DNA of 64,000 nt from an uncultured Pantoea sp. GTDB lineage: Bacteria; Pseudomonadota; Gammaproteobacteria; Enterobacterales; Enterobacteriaceae. The notes under the pieces were generated by a model that saw only the letters and a program-made list of their open reading frames with translations, was not told the DNA's origin and did no database searches. The stretch lies in assembly GCA_913778495.1 (NCBI GenBank), contig CAJYVD010000026.1, forward strand, positions 50,045 through 114,044. The letters are read 5' to 3'. How positions within the stretch are numbered: the first letter of the stretch is position 1; every line of letters starts with the position of its first letter. Made by a program: the position numbers and the translations under genes. Positions 29,658 through 38,745 of the stretch are shown piece by piece.

Positions 29658-30020
29658 TTAGAACGGCTGCTTCGCGTAGCCGGTCATCGCTTTCAGCCCC
29701 ATCTCACGTCCCAGCGCGGTCATTGGATGCACCACCACCAGACCGCGCACGCTCTTTTTCAGCGCGCCCAGGTTCGCCTGCTCTTTTTTGGTGATCTCGC
29801 GGCTGAAGCCCAGCTTTTGCAGCTGCTGCGCTTCTTTACTGAGCTTCTCAGTGCGCACGTTGCGCAGGCGATCGATCTCCTGCACCAGCTTCTCTTTCTC
29901 ACGCAGCAGTTCGCCAAGTTTTTCCGCATCGCCGGCTTCCAGCAGCTGCGGTTCTTTACGATTAAGCGCGTCCAGTTGATCGCTGAGGCGTTTGATCTCA
30001 GCTTTTTCTTGTTCTTTCAT
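29658..30020 (-). CDS. yibL: Ribosome-associated protein YibL
   Basis: Small basic protein of 120 residues (same length as E. coli YibL), reported to co-purify with ribosomes. The N-terminal half is coiled-coil-like ([19 protein letters not shown]...[13 protein letters not shown]). The C-terminus [20 protein letters not shown] is nearly invariant in the family. The start at 30020 matches the homologous Met ([12 protein letters not shown]). It lies 102 bp after mtlR on the same strand, the E. coli order mtlADR-yibL. Confidence 0.92.
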   Translation of the reverse strand: MKEQEKAEIKRLSDQLDALNRKEPQLLEAGDAEKLGELLREKEKLVQEIDRLRNVRTEKLSKEAQQLQKLGFSREITKKEQANLGALKKSVRGLVVVHPMTALGREMGLKAMTGYAKQPF

Positions 30021-30122
30021 CAGGGAAAACTCATTTAGGAAAACAGGCAAAGGATACATCAAATTGACGCGGCCTGGCAGCGAAGAGGCGATGCCAGCGA
30101 CGCTGGCACTGTAAATCGGGCG

Positions 30123-30677
30123 CTAGCGCGGTTCAAGGCCGGGTTTTTTAAACGCCTGCTTGTGGGAAATGCGCGCAATCAGTTCGGTCAGCGACAGTAC
30201 CATGGTCGACCGCACCATTTGCAAGTAGCGCTGCTGTTGCATGCTGCGCAGTGCCTCATCATCCTGCGTGAAGTTAGGGCGGGGCGGCCAGGCCAGCACG
30301 CAGTGCAGCTCCCGGAACGGTCCGAGAATTTCGTCATCGGTAAAGCGGTACTCGGTGGGATCGTGATTCAACTCTTCGCGCAGCGCCAGCAGCAGTTCGC
30401 AATCTTCGTACTCGTGACGACTCAGGATGCCGAGGCCGTAAACCAGCTTTAAGCGCACCGAGAGCTCTCCCAGCGGGCCATCGCCCAGCAGCAGCGGTTC
30501 CACCGCGTATTTCACGGCGTAGTCGTCTTTGCGAAAAACCTGGAGCACCAGCAGATTCACCGCTTCAGCCAGCAGGTCGAGGGTGGCGATCAGAAAGCTT
30601 CTCACCGAACGACCGGCGTTCAGGCGCTCAAGCACCCGGTTTTCAAAAGCCTGCTTCTCTTCCATTATTGCCTGCAT
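30123..30677 (-). CDS. mtlR: Mannitol operon repressor MtlR
   Basis: Represses mtlADR in E. coli; it lacks a recognisable helix-turn-helix. The start is uncertain: ATG 30677 gives 184 residues, while a GTG at 30710 in the same frame gives 195, the E. coli length. Conserved blocks are QAFENRVLERLNAGRSVRSF, AVNLLVLQVFRKDDYAVKYA, GELSVRLKLVYGLGIL and the C-terminal MVRSTMVLSLTELIARIS. It lies about 30-60 bp after mtlD in the same transcript. Confidence 0.93.
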   Translation of the reverse strand: MQAIMEEKQAFENRVLERLNAGRSVRSFLIATLDLLAEAVNLLVLQVFRKDDYAVKYAVEPLLLGDGPLGELSVRLKLVYGLGILSRHEYEDCELLLALREELNHDPTEYRFTDDEILGPFRELHCVLAWPPRPNFTQDDEALRSMQQQRYLQMVRSTMVLSLTELIARISHKQAFKKPGLEPR

Positions 30678-30740
30678 CGTTCTGATACCGCCAACGGGCG
30701 CGGCGTGCACCGCGCCCGGGTTTCGCTTATAGGACGCGCA

Positions 30741-31889
30741 TTATGCCATAGCGTGGTAAGCGCTCACCACTGAGGACACCACGTCACTGTTGGCGTCCAG
30801 GCCAGAGACCTGCGCCAGCGTGGCCTGCGGGCCTTTTTCCGCCAGCAGCGCGGCCAGCTCTTGCGCCTGCGGATCGGCTTCGCTGCGGTAGTGCATCGCG
30901 GCGGCAATGCCCTGCACCAGATTGTCGTGCGGCAGCTGATACTCCAGCGTGCCCAGCAGCGGTTTAATCAGGCGATCGCCCGCGCTCAGTTTACGCAGCG
31001 GCTGACGGCCCACGCGCTCAACGTCATCTTTCAAGTAAGGGTTTTCAAAGCGGGTCAGGATTTTTTGGATATAGGCCGCGTGCTTCTCGGCATCAAACCC
31101 GTAGCGCTGAATCAGCACCGCGCCGCTCTCTTGCATAGCACCCTGCACCACGCTGCGCACCTGGGCATCCAAAATCGCCTCGCGAATGGTGGCGTGGCCC
31201 GCCCGTTGACCAAGGTAAGCCGTGATGGCGTGGCCGGTATTCAGGGTAAACAGCTTGCGCTCCACGAACGCGATCAGGTTATCGGTCAGCTCCATGCCAG
31301 GAATGGTGGGCGGGGTGCCGACAAACTGGGTTTTATCTACAATCCACTCGCTGAAGGTTTCAACCGTCACCTCCAGTGGATCGCTGCTGCCCGCTTCCGA
31401 AGGTGGCACGATGCGGTCAACGGCGGAATCCACAAAGCCAACGTGCTGCTCAACCCACGCGTGAGACGACGCGGGCAGCGTTTTTAAGACGTGCTGTTTC
31501 AGCTGGCTGGTGCCGCGCACCATGTTTTCACAGGCGATAATATTCAATGGCCGGGTATTACCCGCCTCGTGACGTTTAAGCAAACCGTGTGCGATGCCGC
31601 TGGCAATACGCTCCAAAATTTGCGGCCCGACAGCGGTGGTGACGAGATCGGCTTCGGCCACCTGCGTAATGACCGCGTCGCTGGTGCTGTTGATCGCGCT
31701 GACGCCGCGTACCATTTCAACGTTCGCCTGCTCGCCCACCACGCGAACCGGATATTCATGACGGGCGTTAAGGGCATCGAGCACCACCTGGTTCACGTCC
31801 GCAAACACCAGCTCAATGCCCGCGTCTGCCAGCAATTTACCGATAAATCCGCGACCGATGTTACCGGCTCCAAAATGTAACGCTTTCAT
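30741..31889 (-). CDS. mtlD: Mannitol-1-phosphate 5-dehydrogenase
   Basis: Oxidises mannitol 1-phosphate to fructose 6-phosphate with NAD. From ATG 31889 it has 382 residues, the E. coli length; upstream in-frame codons are not homologous. The NAD-binding loop [12 protein letters not shown] (residues 5-16) and the catalytic-lysine region [16 protein letters not shown] are intact. Second gene of mtlADR. Confidence 0.97.
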   Translation of the reverse strand: MKALHFGAGNIGRGFIGKLLADAGIELVFADVNQVVLDALNARHEYPVRVVGEQANVEMVRGVSAINSTSDAVITQVAEADLVTTAVGPQILERIASGIAHGLLKRHEAGNTRPLNIIACENMVRGTSQLKQHVLKTLPASSHAWVEQHVGFVDSAVDRIVPPSEAGSSDPLEVTVETFSEWIVDKTQFVGTPPTIPGMELTDNLIAFVERKLFTLNTGHAITAYLGQRAGHATIREAILDAQVRSVVQGAMQESGAVLIQRYGFDAEKHAAYIQKILTRFENPYLKDDVERVGRQPLRKLSAGDRLIKPLLGTLEYQLPHDNLVQGIAAAMHYRSEADPQAQELAALLAEKGPQATLAQVSGLDANSDVVSSVVSAYHAMA

Positions 31890-31916
31890 AAAGTTGACCC
31901 ATATCAAATAGCGAAA

Positions 31917-31962
31917 GGGCGGGCATGTCCGCCCCAAAACAGGGGACGGGCTTGCCCGCCCC
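31917..31962 (-). repeat. Two tandem GC-rich hairpins between mtlA and mtlD
   Basis: Hairpin 1 pairs GGGCGG (31917-31922) with CCGCCC (31929-31934). Hairpin 2 pairs GGGG and CGGGC (31942-31951) with GCCCG and CCCC (31954-31962). Read on the transcribed minus strand they lie directly after the mtlA stop with a TTTT between them. They may stabilise the mtlA mRNA 3' end or cause partial termination, giving more MtlA than MtlD. Confidence 0.55.
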
Positions 31963-31981
31963 GGGGAGATAACGCGCTGCG

Positions 31982-33916
31982 TTAGGCTTTGGCGGCACTG
32001 CCTGACAGCAGTTCCAGCACGTCCTCAACGCGGGTGGTATGCGCCAGCTTCTCAATCACGCTGTCATCGTCGAGCGCGTTGGTGAGGCTGGTGATCACCT
32101 GAATGTGTTCGTTGTTACGCGCGGCAATACCGATGACCAGGCGAGCAACCTCATCCGGCTCGTCGCCAAACTGCACGCCAGCCGGATACTGACAGAACAC
32201 CACGCCGGTTTTCAGCACGCGATCCTTGGCTTCTACGGTGCCGTGCGGCACGGCAATCGACTCGCCGAGATAGGTAGGCGTCAGCTTTTCACGCGCCAGC
32301 ATCGCGTCCACGTATTCAGGCTGCACATAGCCGCCTTTCACCAGTTGCTCACCGGCAAAGCGGATAGCCTGCTCTTTGTGCGTCGCGCTCAGGTTCAGGA
32401 ACACATTGTCTGGCCCCATTTTAAACAGATTCGCGCTGCCGTCGTCATAGCTGTCGCCGAGCGTGGTCTGCACGGCGGTGCGGTGCGCTTCGCTGCGGTT
32501 GGCTGCGGCGAGACGCTCAGTCAGGTTGCTGTACAGCGCGCTGTCGAGGAAGTTGCTCAGCGAAATGTGCTGGGCATGCGGCGCCTGGCGAATGGCGCGT
32601 TCGGTGAGATCGCGGTGCGTAATCACCAGATCGACATCGCCCGGCAGCGCGTTAATGGCGCTGTTGGTGACGCTAATGTTGCTCAGGCCCGCGTCCTGCA
32701 CTTTTTTACGCAGTACGCCTGCGCCCATGGCGCTGGAGCCCATACCGGCGTCGCAGGCCACGATGATTTTGCGTACGTGGCTCACGTCCACGCTGTTGGC
32801 ATCGGTTACGGCTGGCGTAGCGCCCGCGCTCTGACCTTTGGACTGCGCTTTCATGTCGTGCATGCGCTGCGTCGCGGCTTCGATATCGTCGCCTTCTTTC
32901 GCTTTGCTGGTTTTCAGCAGAATCGACGACACGACGAAAGACACGGCGAACGCGGCGATAATCGCTGCGATATTGGCGAAGTAAGCACCTTTAGGCGTCA
33001 TCGCCAGTACCGCGAGAATAGAACCCGGCGAGGCAGGTGAAACCAGGCCGCCGTTCAGCACGGTCAGCGTGAACACGCCGGTCATGCCGCCGAGGATCAC
33101 CGCCAGCAGCAGGCGCGGTGCCATCAGCACGTAAGGGAAGTAAATTTCGTGAATACCGCCGAGGAAGTGAATGATCGCGGCACCGCCCGCAGACTGTTTG
33201 GCGCTACCGCGACCAAAAATCATGTAGGCCACCAACACGCCCATGCCCGGACCGGGGTTGGCTTCGATCAGGAAGAAGATGGACTTGCCGGCTTCGCTCG
33301 CCTGCTGAATCCCCAGCGGCGAGAAGATACCGTGGTTGATGGCGTTGTTCAGGAACAGAATCTTCGCAGGCTCAACGAAAATCGAGGTCAGCGGCAGCAG
33401 ATTGTTTTGCACCATCAGGTTTACGCCGGCCGCCAAACCGTGTGACAGCCCCTCAACCAGCGGCCCAATGGCCATAAAGGCCAACAGCGCCAGCAGCATA
33501 CCGATGATGCCCGCCGAGAAGTTGTTTACCAGCATCTCGAAGCCGCTTTTGATCTTACCGTCGACGGCGCGGTCAAACGCGCGGATAGCCCAGCCGCCCA
33601 GCGGACCGGCCAGCATCGCGCCAAGGAACATCGGCATATCAGCACCGACAATCACGCCCATGGTGGTGATAGCACCCACCACGCCGCCACGATCGCCTCC
33701 CACCAGACGTCCGCCGGTAAAGCCAATCAGCAGCGGCAGCAGATAGGTGATCATCGGGCCGACCAGTTTGGCCAGCGTGGCGTTCGGGATCCATCCGGTT
33801 GGAATGAACAGTGCTGTGATGATACCCCAGGCGATAAACGCACCGATGTTAGGCATCACCATGTTACTCAGAAAGCGACCAAAGCTCTGAACCTTGACCT
33901 TGACTGATGAGGACAT
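31982..33916 (-). CDS. mtlA: PTS mannitol-specific transporter EIICBA
   Basis: Imports and phosphorylates mannitol at the inner membrane. It has 644 residues from ATG 33916 (E. coli 637). The IIC membrane domain spans residues ~15-340 ([13 protein letters not shown] holds the substrate-site GIHE motif). The IIB domain carries the phospho-Cys388 in [15 protein letters not shown] and the IIA domain the phospho-His558 in ESIAVPHGT. First gene of mtlADR. Its leader carries four CRP-type sites. Confidence 0.97.
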   Translation of the reverse strand: MSSSVKVKVQSFGRFLSNMVMPNIGAFIAWGIITALFIPTGWIPNATLAKLVGPMITYLLPLLIGFTGGRLVGGDRGGVVGAITTMGVIVGADMPMFLGAMLAGPLGGWAIRAFDRAVDGKIKSGFEMLVNNFSAGIIGMLLALLAFMAIGPLVEGLSHGLAAGVNLMVQNNLLPLTSIFVEPAKILFLNNAINHGIFSPLGIQQASEAGKSIFFLIEANPGPGMGVLVAYMIFGRGSAKQSAGGAAIIHFLGGIHEIYFPYVLMAPRLLLAVILGGMTGVFTLTVLNGGLVSPASPGSILAVLAMTPKGAYFANIAAIIAAFAVSFVVSSILLKTSKAKEGDDIEAATQRMHDMKAQSKGQSAGATPAVTDANSVDVSHVRKIIVACDAGMGSSAMGAGVLRKKVQDAGLSNISVTNSAINALPGDVDLVITHRDLTERAIRQAPHAQHISLSNFLDSALYSNLTERLAAANRSEAHRTAVQTTLGDSYDDGSANLFKMGPDNVFLNLSATHKEQAIRFAGEQLVKGGYVQPEYVDAMLAREKLTPTYLGESIAVPHGTVEAKDRVLKTGVVFCQYPAGVQFGDEPDEVARLVIGIAARNNEHIQVITSLTNALDDDSVIEKLAHTTRVEDVLELLSGSAAKA

Positions 33917-34330
33917 AAACCCACCCCTTATTGAGACGCGCTGCAATAAGAGCGCGCGTTTGTTTTTGTTTGAGACGTTACGGCGGGGGCCGTGGCATGA
34001 CTGTATGCACGCGGACTCTAGCACTAGTTTATAGGCCTGCGTAGCGTTTGGGAAAAGTGTGATTTATGTCACGTAAATTTGGGGTGCGGAGGGGGATGTA
34101 AAGTGACTTTGATCACAAATTTGCAGTGAAGACTGCGTTTTTTGCACAAAAAAACGGCTAAAATCGTGTGGTTGCGTGATGTGAATCACAGATCCCACCG
34201 GCGGGTTTATAGTGTAAATGTGATAAAGGTCACAAAATATTTTTGGTCATAAATGCGCCAGATCACACTCCTTGAGTCGCATGGCAACCCGCGCTGTCAG
34301 CAACGTGAAGCGGCGACAACGCGTGCAGAA
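33917..34330 (-). promoter_or_regulatory. mtlA control region with four canonical CRP sites
   Basis: The 459-base gap between mtlA and yiaF holds no gene. Four sites fit TGTGA-N6-TCACA with at most one mismatch: 34058-34073 (TGTGA...TCACG), 34102-34117 (AGTGA...TCACA), 34175-34190 (CGTGA...TCACA) and 34219-34234 (TGTGA...TCACA, perfect). A further isolated TCACA lies at 34263. E. coli mtlA is known for several CRP sites, so the architecture is conserved. The MtlR operator was not identified. Confidence 0.85.
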
Positions 34331-34353
34331 AAAAGGCGACCCGAAGGTCGCCT
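34327..34353 (-). terminator. Intrinsic terminator of yiaF
   Basis: Stem AGGCGACC (34334-34341) / GGTCGCCT (34346-34353) with loop CGAA. On the minus strand it is followed by TTTTTT. Confidence 0.92.
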
Positions 34354-34375
34354 AACGAATGATAACACTTGACGC

Positions 34376-35089
34376 TTACAGGCCGCCCTGCACCGCATTC
34401 TGCGCCTGAGACAGCGCTTGCGCGTTATTGGAGAGATCGCTCATTAAGCTGTTGTACTGCGTTGCCTGCTCCTGAGTCGGGAACTGCACGCCGCTGTCGT
34501 TAAAGGTCACGCGCGCCCCCTGCGATTGCAAATAATCGCCGGTCTGTACCGCCGTCTGGCTCAGCGCCTGCAGTTTCGGCAGCAGCGGAAGCAGCGTGCT
34601 GGCAGGTTGCGTCACCACTTTTTCATACACACTGTCATACACTTTTTTCAGATCGTCTGGCTGCTTGAGCGCGGCTTTGCTGCTGTCCGCCTGCATTTTG
34701 GCGCTCTGAATTTGCTGGGTCAGCACGCTCAGGTTGCCGCTCGCCTGGCGCAGACTGTCGCGGCGCGTCAGGTAATCCTGCGGCACGCGAATTGCCGCCA
34801 GCTCATCGACCACGGGACGCATGCCTTGTTCAACGGCCTGGTTTACCTGCTGCGAGAAGCCGTACAGGATCGCATAGTCGCCCGCGTAGTTACCGAACGT
34901 CTGTTTCTGGTTTTCGCTCAAACTGGGCAGATGCTGACCGCTGCGCATCACGGTGTTTTGCAGGAAATCGGTAAAGGCTTTGCGCTGCTCGCCTTCTTTG
35001 TCGCCACAAGCGGTAAGTTGCAGCGCAACCAGTGCACCGATCATCAGCATGCCGGTACGCATCCAGATGCGAGAGAGACCTGACGCCAT
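34376..35089 (-). CDS. yiaF: DUF3053 lipoprotein YiaF
   Basis: Predicted lipoprotein of about 237 residues. The hydrophobic signal segment ends in a lipobox-like LQLTAC-G (Cys at about residue 28), so the mature protein probably begins with lipidated Cys. The rest is helical and Gln/Ser-rich (for example NLSVLTQQIQSAKMQADSSKAAL), as in DUF3053 proteins. Function unknown. In E. coli yiaF belongs to the same chromosomal sector. Monocistronic with its own terminator. Confidence 0.88.
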   Translation of the reverse strand: MASGLSRIWMRTGMLMIGALVALQLTACGDKEGEQRKAFTDFLQNTVMRSGQHLPSLSENQKQTFGNYAGDYAILYGFSQQVNQAVEQGMRPVVDELAAIRVPQDYLTRRDSLRQASGNLSVLTQQIQSAKMQADSSKAALKQPDDLKKVYDSVYEKVVTQPASTLLPLLPKLQALSQTAVQTGDYLQSQGARVTFNDSGVQFPTQEQATQYNSLMSDLSNNAQALSQAQNAVQGGL

Positions 35090-35294
35090 AATTCAACTCC
35101 TGTGATAATGGCCGTTTCCTTTCATACTTCAGCCGCGCGCCAACCGGACACTGCCCGGCTGCTGAGGACGTCTGGCAGCCGGGATTTCCGCGTTGTCGCC
35201 GTGATGCAGCGCGAATTATTCAGGAAGATTTAACGAAAAGGGTCCTCAAGGATAGTGCAATGGTCAGGCGTGTACAACGGGCGCGCCGGGCAAA

Positions 35295-36893
35295 TTAAAA
35301 CACCAGCGCTTGACCATCCTTGCGGCTTTCCGTGGCGGCGATATAGAAACCTTGTTCGTCCCGTACGATGGCCTGCGCGCCCCCGAAGTTATAGCCCAAC
35401 AGCGGGTCCTCAAGCGTAATCGCATGGCCCATCTCACGCAGTTTGGCGAGCACGTTGCGATCGATGCCGGTTTCCACCACCACTTCGCGCCCTTGCACCA
35501 CGCGCCAGCGCGGCGCATCGATGGCCGCCTGCGGGTTCTGCTTGTGCTGCATGATACGCAGCGCCATCTGTACGTGTCCCTGCGCCTGCATCGGGCCGCC
35601 CATGACGCCAAATGACATCAGCGGCTGGCCACGCGCATCGCGCGCGAAGGCGGGAATAATGGTATGCAGCGGGCGCTTGCCCCCCGCCACCACGTTAGGA
35701 TGCTGTGGGTCCAGTGAGAAGCCACAGCCGCGATTTTGCAGGCTGATGCCGGTATCCGGTACGACGATGCCGGAACCAAAACCCATATAGTTAGACTGGA
35801 TGAATGACACCATCATACCATTGGCGTCGCCGGTAGAGAGATATACCGTGCCGCTCTGCTGCGGTGAGCCGAAGGTAAAATCACCCGCTTTGTCAGGATC
35901 GATCAGCTGCGCGCGCTGCTGCAGATAGCGCTCGCTCAGCAGCAGCTCCGCCGGAAATTCGAGGTGATCGTAATCGCTGACGTAGCGGTCGAGATCCACC
36001 AGCGCCAGCTTCATCGCTTCAATACACAGGTGCAGCCACGGTGCCGAATCGGGCTGATAGCGGCCAATATCCCACTGCTCCAGAATGCCCAGCGCAATCA
36101 GCGTTGCAATACCTTGTCCATTGGGCGGCAGCTCCTGTACCGATCCGCCCGCGAACGGACACGAGAGCGGCTCGACCCAGTCGACGCGATGATTGTGCAG
36201 GTCGGCGAGACTCAGCGCGGCACCGTGCTGTTCCGCAAACGCCACCATCTGCTGCGCCAGCTCGCCGCGGTAAAAGGCTTCACCGCGCGTGTCGGCGATT
36301 TTTTGCAGCGTCGCCGCCTGTGCCGGATTGCGGTAAATCTCCCCGGCGCGCGGCGGTCGGCCTGCGGGGGCAAAACAGTCGGCAAAACCGGGCTGCTGGT
36401 GCAGCTTGTTGTAGCCGCGCTGCCACAGCGTGGCGATCAGCGGCGAGACCGGAAAGCCGTCGCGCGCATAGTCTATGGCGGGTTGCGCCAGCGTGGTGAG
36501 CGGCAGGGTGGCGAAACGTTCGGCCAGCGCTACCCACGCCGAGACCGCGCCGGGCACGGTCACCGCTTCCCAGCCGATTTCGGGCATCGCCGACAGGCCC
36601 GCGAAGCGCTGCGGCGACCACGCGGCCGGCGCCCGGCCAGAGGCGTTCAGGCCGTGCAGCTTCTGGCCGTCCCAGACCAGGGCGAAGGCGTCGCTGCCGA
36701 TGCCGTTGCCGGTTGGCTCCAGCACCGTTAACGCCATGGCGCTGGCGATGGCGGCGTCCACCGCGTTGCCGCCCTGCTGCAGCATGCGCATGCCCGCCTG
36801 CGCCGCCAGCGGCTGCGAGGTGGCAACGGCGTTGCGGCCCATCATCGGCACGCGGTGGGAGGCATAGCTGACGTGGTAATCCAGTTCACTCAT
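35295..36893 (-). CDS. Gamma-glutamyltransferase family protein, cytoplasmic type
   Basis: N-terminal-nucleophile hydrolase of 532 residues that should cleave or transfer gamma-glutamyl groups. It self-processes before the nucleophile Thr349 in QQSGTVYLSTGDANGMM; the two glycines GGPMQAQGHVQ and the SNYMGFGSGIVVPDTG segment follow. There is no signal peptide, unlike periplasmic Ggt, and the size and start resemble the YwrD-like branch. It is the last gene of a seven-gene operon, 9 bp after a peptide-transporter permease. This suggests that imported gamma-glutamyl peptides are hydrolysed in the cytosol. The substrate is inference. Confidence 0.85.
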   Translation of the reverse strand: MSELDYHVSYASHRVPMMGRNAVATSQPLAAQAGMRMLQQGGNAVDAAIASAMALTVLEPTGNGIGSDAFALVWDGQKLHGLNASGRAPAAWSPQRFAGLSAMPEIGWEAVTVPGAVSAWVALAERFATLPLTTLAQPAIDYARDGFPVSPLIATLWQRGYNKLHQQPGFADCFAPAGRPPRAGEIYRNPAQAATLQKIADTRGEAFYRGELAQQMVAFAEQHGAALSLADLHNHRVDWVEPLSCPFAGGSVQELPPNGQGIATLIALGILEQWDIGRYQPDSAPWLHLCIEAMKLALVDLDRYVSDYDHLEFPAELLLSERYLQQRAQLIDPDKAGDFTFGSPQQSGTVYLSTGDANGMMVSFIQSNYMGFGSGIVVPDTGISLQNRGCGFSLDPQHPNVVAGGKRPLHTIIPAFARDARGQPLMSFGVMGGPMQAQGHVQMALRIMQHKQNPQAAIDAPRWRVVQGREVVVETGIDRNVLAKLREMGHAITLEDPLLGYNFGGAQAIVRDEQGFYIAATESRKDGQALVF

Positions 36894-36902
36894 AATCGTT
36901 CC

Positions 36903-37784
36903 TTAGTGTGAGTCATTGCGCGGGTCGAGCGCATCGCGCAGGCCGTCACCCAGCAAATTAAACCCCTGCACGGTGAGAAAGATTGCCAGGCCGGGGAAGA
37001 TCGACATCCACGGTGCCTGTTCCAGAAAGCCTTTGGCCGTATTCAGCATAGCGCCCCACGAGGGCGAAGGCGGCTGCTGCCCCAGCCCCAGAAACGACAG
37101 GCTGGCCTCGGTAATAATGGCGGAGGCAATGGCCAGCGTGGCCTGCACCAGAATCGGCGACAGCACGTTCGGCAAGACGTAACGCAGGATAATCCAGCGA
37201 TCGGGCAAACCGATGGCACGCGCGCCATCGATATACTCCTCGTGGCGAATGGCAATCACCTGGCCACGCGTCAGGCGAGCGAAGATCGGCATTGCCGAGA
37301 GGCCGATGGCGATCATTGCGTTGGACAAACTGGGGCCGAGAAACGCCCCGAGCGCAATGGCGAGAATCAGAAATGGACAGGCCAGCAGCGCTTCAATCAC
37401 GCGCGAAATCAGCCCATCGCACCAGCCCTGCCAGTAACCGGCCATCAGCCCGAGCGGTACGCCAATCAAAATGGCGATCAGCACCGAGATACAGCCGGCC
37501 AGCAGCGAGGTGCGCGCGCCCCACATCAGGCGGGACAGCATGTCGCGGCCCAGCTCGTCGGTGCCAAGCCAGTACAGTGCCGACGGCGCTTTGCGCACCG
37601 CCAGAAAGTTCGCTTTCAGCGGGTCGGCGGGCGCCAGCCACGGTGCCAGCAGCGCGATCGCCACAAACAACAGCACAATGGCCGCCCCGATCACGGCGCT
37701 TTTGTTACGTAGAAACTTTTTCAGCACGCGATGCTGTGAACGGGGTACAGCGGCGAGCGTCCCCGTGGTGAATACCTCGCTCAT
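36903..37784 (-). CDS. Peptide ABC transporter permease (DppC-like)
   Basis: Inner-membrane permease of 293 residues, OppC/DppC type. It has an N-terminal OppC_N helix (KSAVIGAAIVLLFVAIALLAPWLAP), the LGTDELGRDMLSRLMWGAR segment, and the EAA loop EYIDGARAIGLPDRWIILRYVLPN that docks on the ATPase. It starts 2 bp after the preceding permease gene. It pairs with the DppB-like protein as a heterodimer. Confidence 0.92.
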   Translation of the reverse strand: MSEVFTTGTLAAVPRSQHRVLKKFLRNKSAVIGAAIVLLFVAIALLAPWLAPADPLKANFLAVRKAPSALYWLGTDELGRDMLSRLMWGARTSLLAGCISVLIAILIGVPLGLMAGYWQGWCDGLISRVIEALLACPFLILAIALGAFLGPSLSNAMIAIGLSAMPIFARLTRGQVIAIRHEEYIDGARAIGLPDRWIILRYVLPNVLSPILVQATLAIASAIITEASLSFLGLGQQPPSPSWGAMLNTAKGFLEQAPWMSIFPGLAIFLTVQGFNLLGDGLRDALDPRNDSH

Positions 37785-37786
37785 GT

Positions 37787-38728
37787 TTAGCCTCGCATTT
37801 TCGGGTTGATCAACACATAGAGCACGTCGGCCAGCAAATTGAGCAGCAGAAAGCCAATGGCCACCACCAGCACCACGCCTTGCACCACGGCGTAATCGCG
37901 GTTAAACACCGCATCGACGATCATTTTGCCGAAGCCGGGCAGGGTAAAGACCTGCTCGGTCAGCACCGCCCCGCCGAGCAGTTCGCCAAACAGCAGCGTG
38001 GTCAGCGTCACAATCGGCATCAGGGCATTGCGCAGGGCGTGTTTCAGCACCACGCGCGGCGGCAGCAAGCCCTTGGCGCGGGCGGTACGAATGTAATCCG
38101 CCTGCAGCACACCGATCATGGCGGCGCGAGTATGGCGCATCAGCGTGGCCGCCAGGCCGCTGCCCAGCACCAGCGCAGGCAGCAGCAGCGTTTTCAGGTT
38201 CTGCATGACGTCTTCACTGAGCGGCACGAAGCCCGAGGCGGGCAGCCAGCGCAGGTGCACGGAAAACAGCATAATCAGCAGGATCCCCAGCCAGAAGTGC
38301 GGCACAGAGATGCCTGAGAGCGCCACCACGTTGGTGGTATGGTCGATCCAGCTGTCTTTGCGCACGGCGGCGGCGATGCCCATACTGATGCCTATCGCCA
38401 GCGCGATCAGCATCGCCAGCAGCGACAGCTCCAGCGTCACCGGCAGCTTGCTGGCAATCAGCGACGTGACGGGCGTTTTGGTGCGCAGCGACATCCCCAG
38501 ATCGCCGTGCAGGGCGTTGCCGACCCACGCCAGATATTGCGTGGGCAGCGGATCGTCCAGATGGTACTCGGCGCGGAGCTGGGCGATGACCGCGGGATCG
38601 CGCTCCTCGCCCGCCATCGCCAGCACCGGATCACCTGGCAGCAGCTTTTGCAGGGCAAACACCATGATGCTTACCAGCAGCAGCGTGGGGATCGCCAGCA
38701 GCAGGCGTTTTACAATCAGTTCCAGCAT
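37787..38728 (-). CDS. Peptide ABC transporter permease (DppB-like)
   Basis: Inner-membrane permease of 313 residues from ATG 38728. The start is set where homology begins (MLELIVKRLLLAIPTLLLVS); the frame extends upstream into the SBP stop region. KLLPGDPVLAMAGEERDPAV matches the DppB N-terminal domain, and the EAA loop reads DYIRTARAKGLLPPRVVLKHALRN. It is 17 bp after the binding-protein gene. Confidence 0.92.
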   Translation of the reverse strand: MLELIVKRLLLAIPTLLLVSIMVFALQKLLPGDPVLAMAGEERDPAVIAQLRAEYHLDDPLPTQYLAWVGNALHGDLGMSLRTKTPVTSLIASKLPVTLELSLLAMLIALAIGISMGIAAAVRKDSWIDHTTNVVALSGISVPHFWLGILLIMLFSVHLRWLPASGFVPLSEDVMQNLKTLLLPALVLGSGLAATLMRHTRAAMIGVLQADYIRTARAKGLLPPRVVLKHALRNALMPIVTLTTLLFGELLGGAVLTEQVFTLPGFGKMIVDAVFNRDYAVVQGVVLVVAIGFLLLNLLADVLYVLINPKMRG

Positions 38729-38745
38729 GAATGCTCTCCGGGGGG

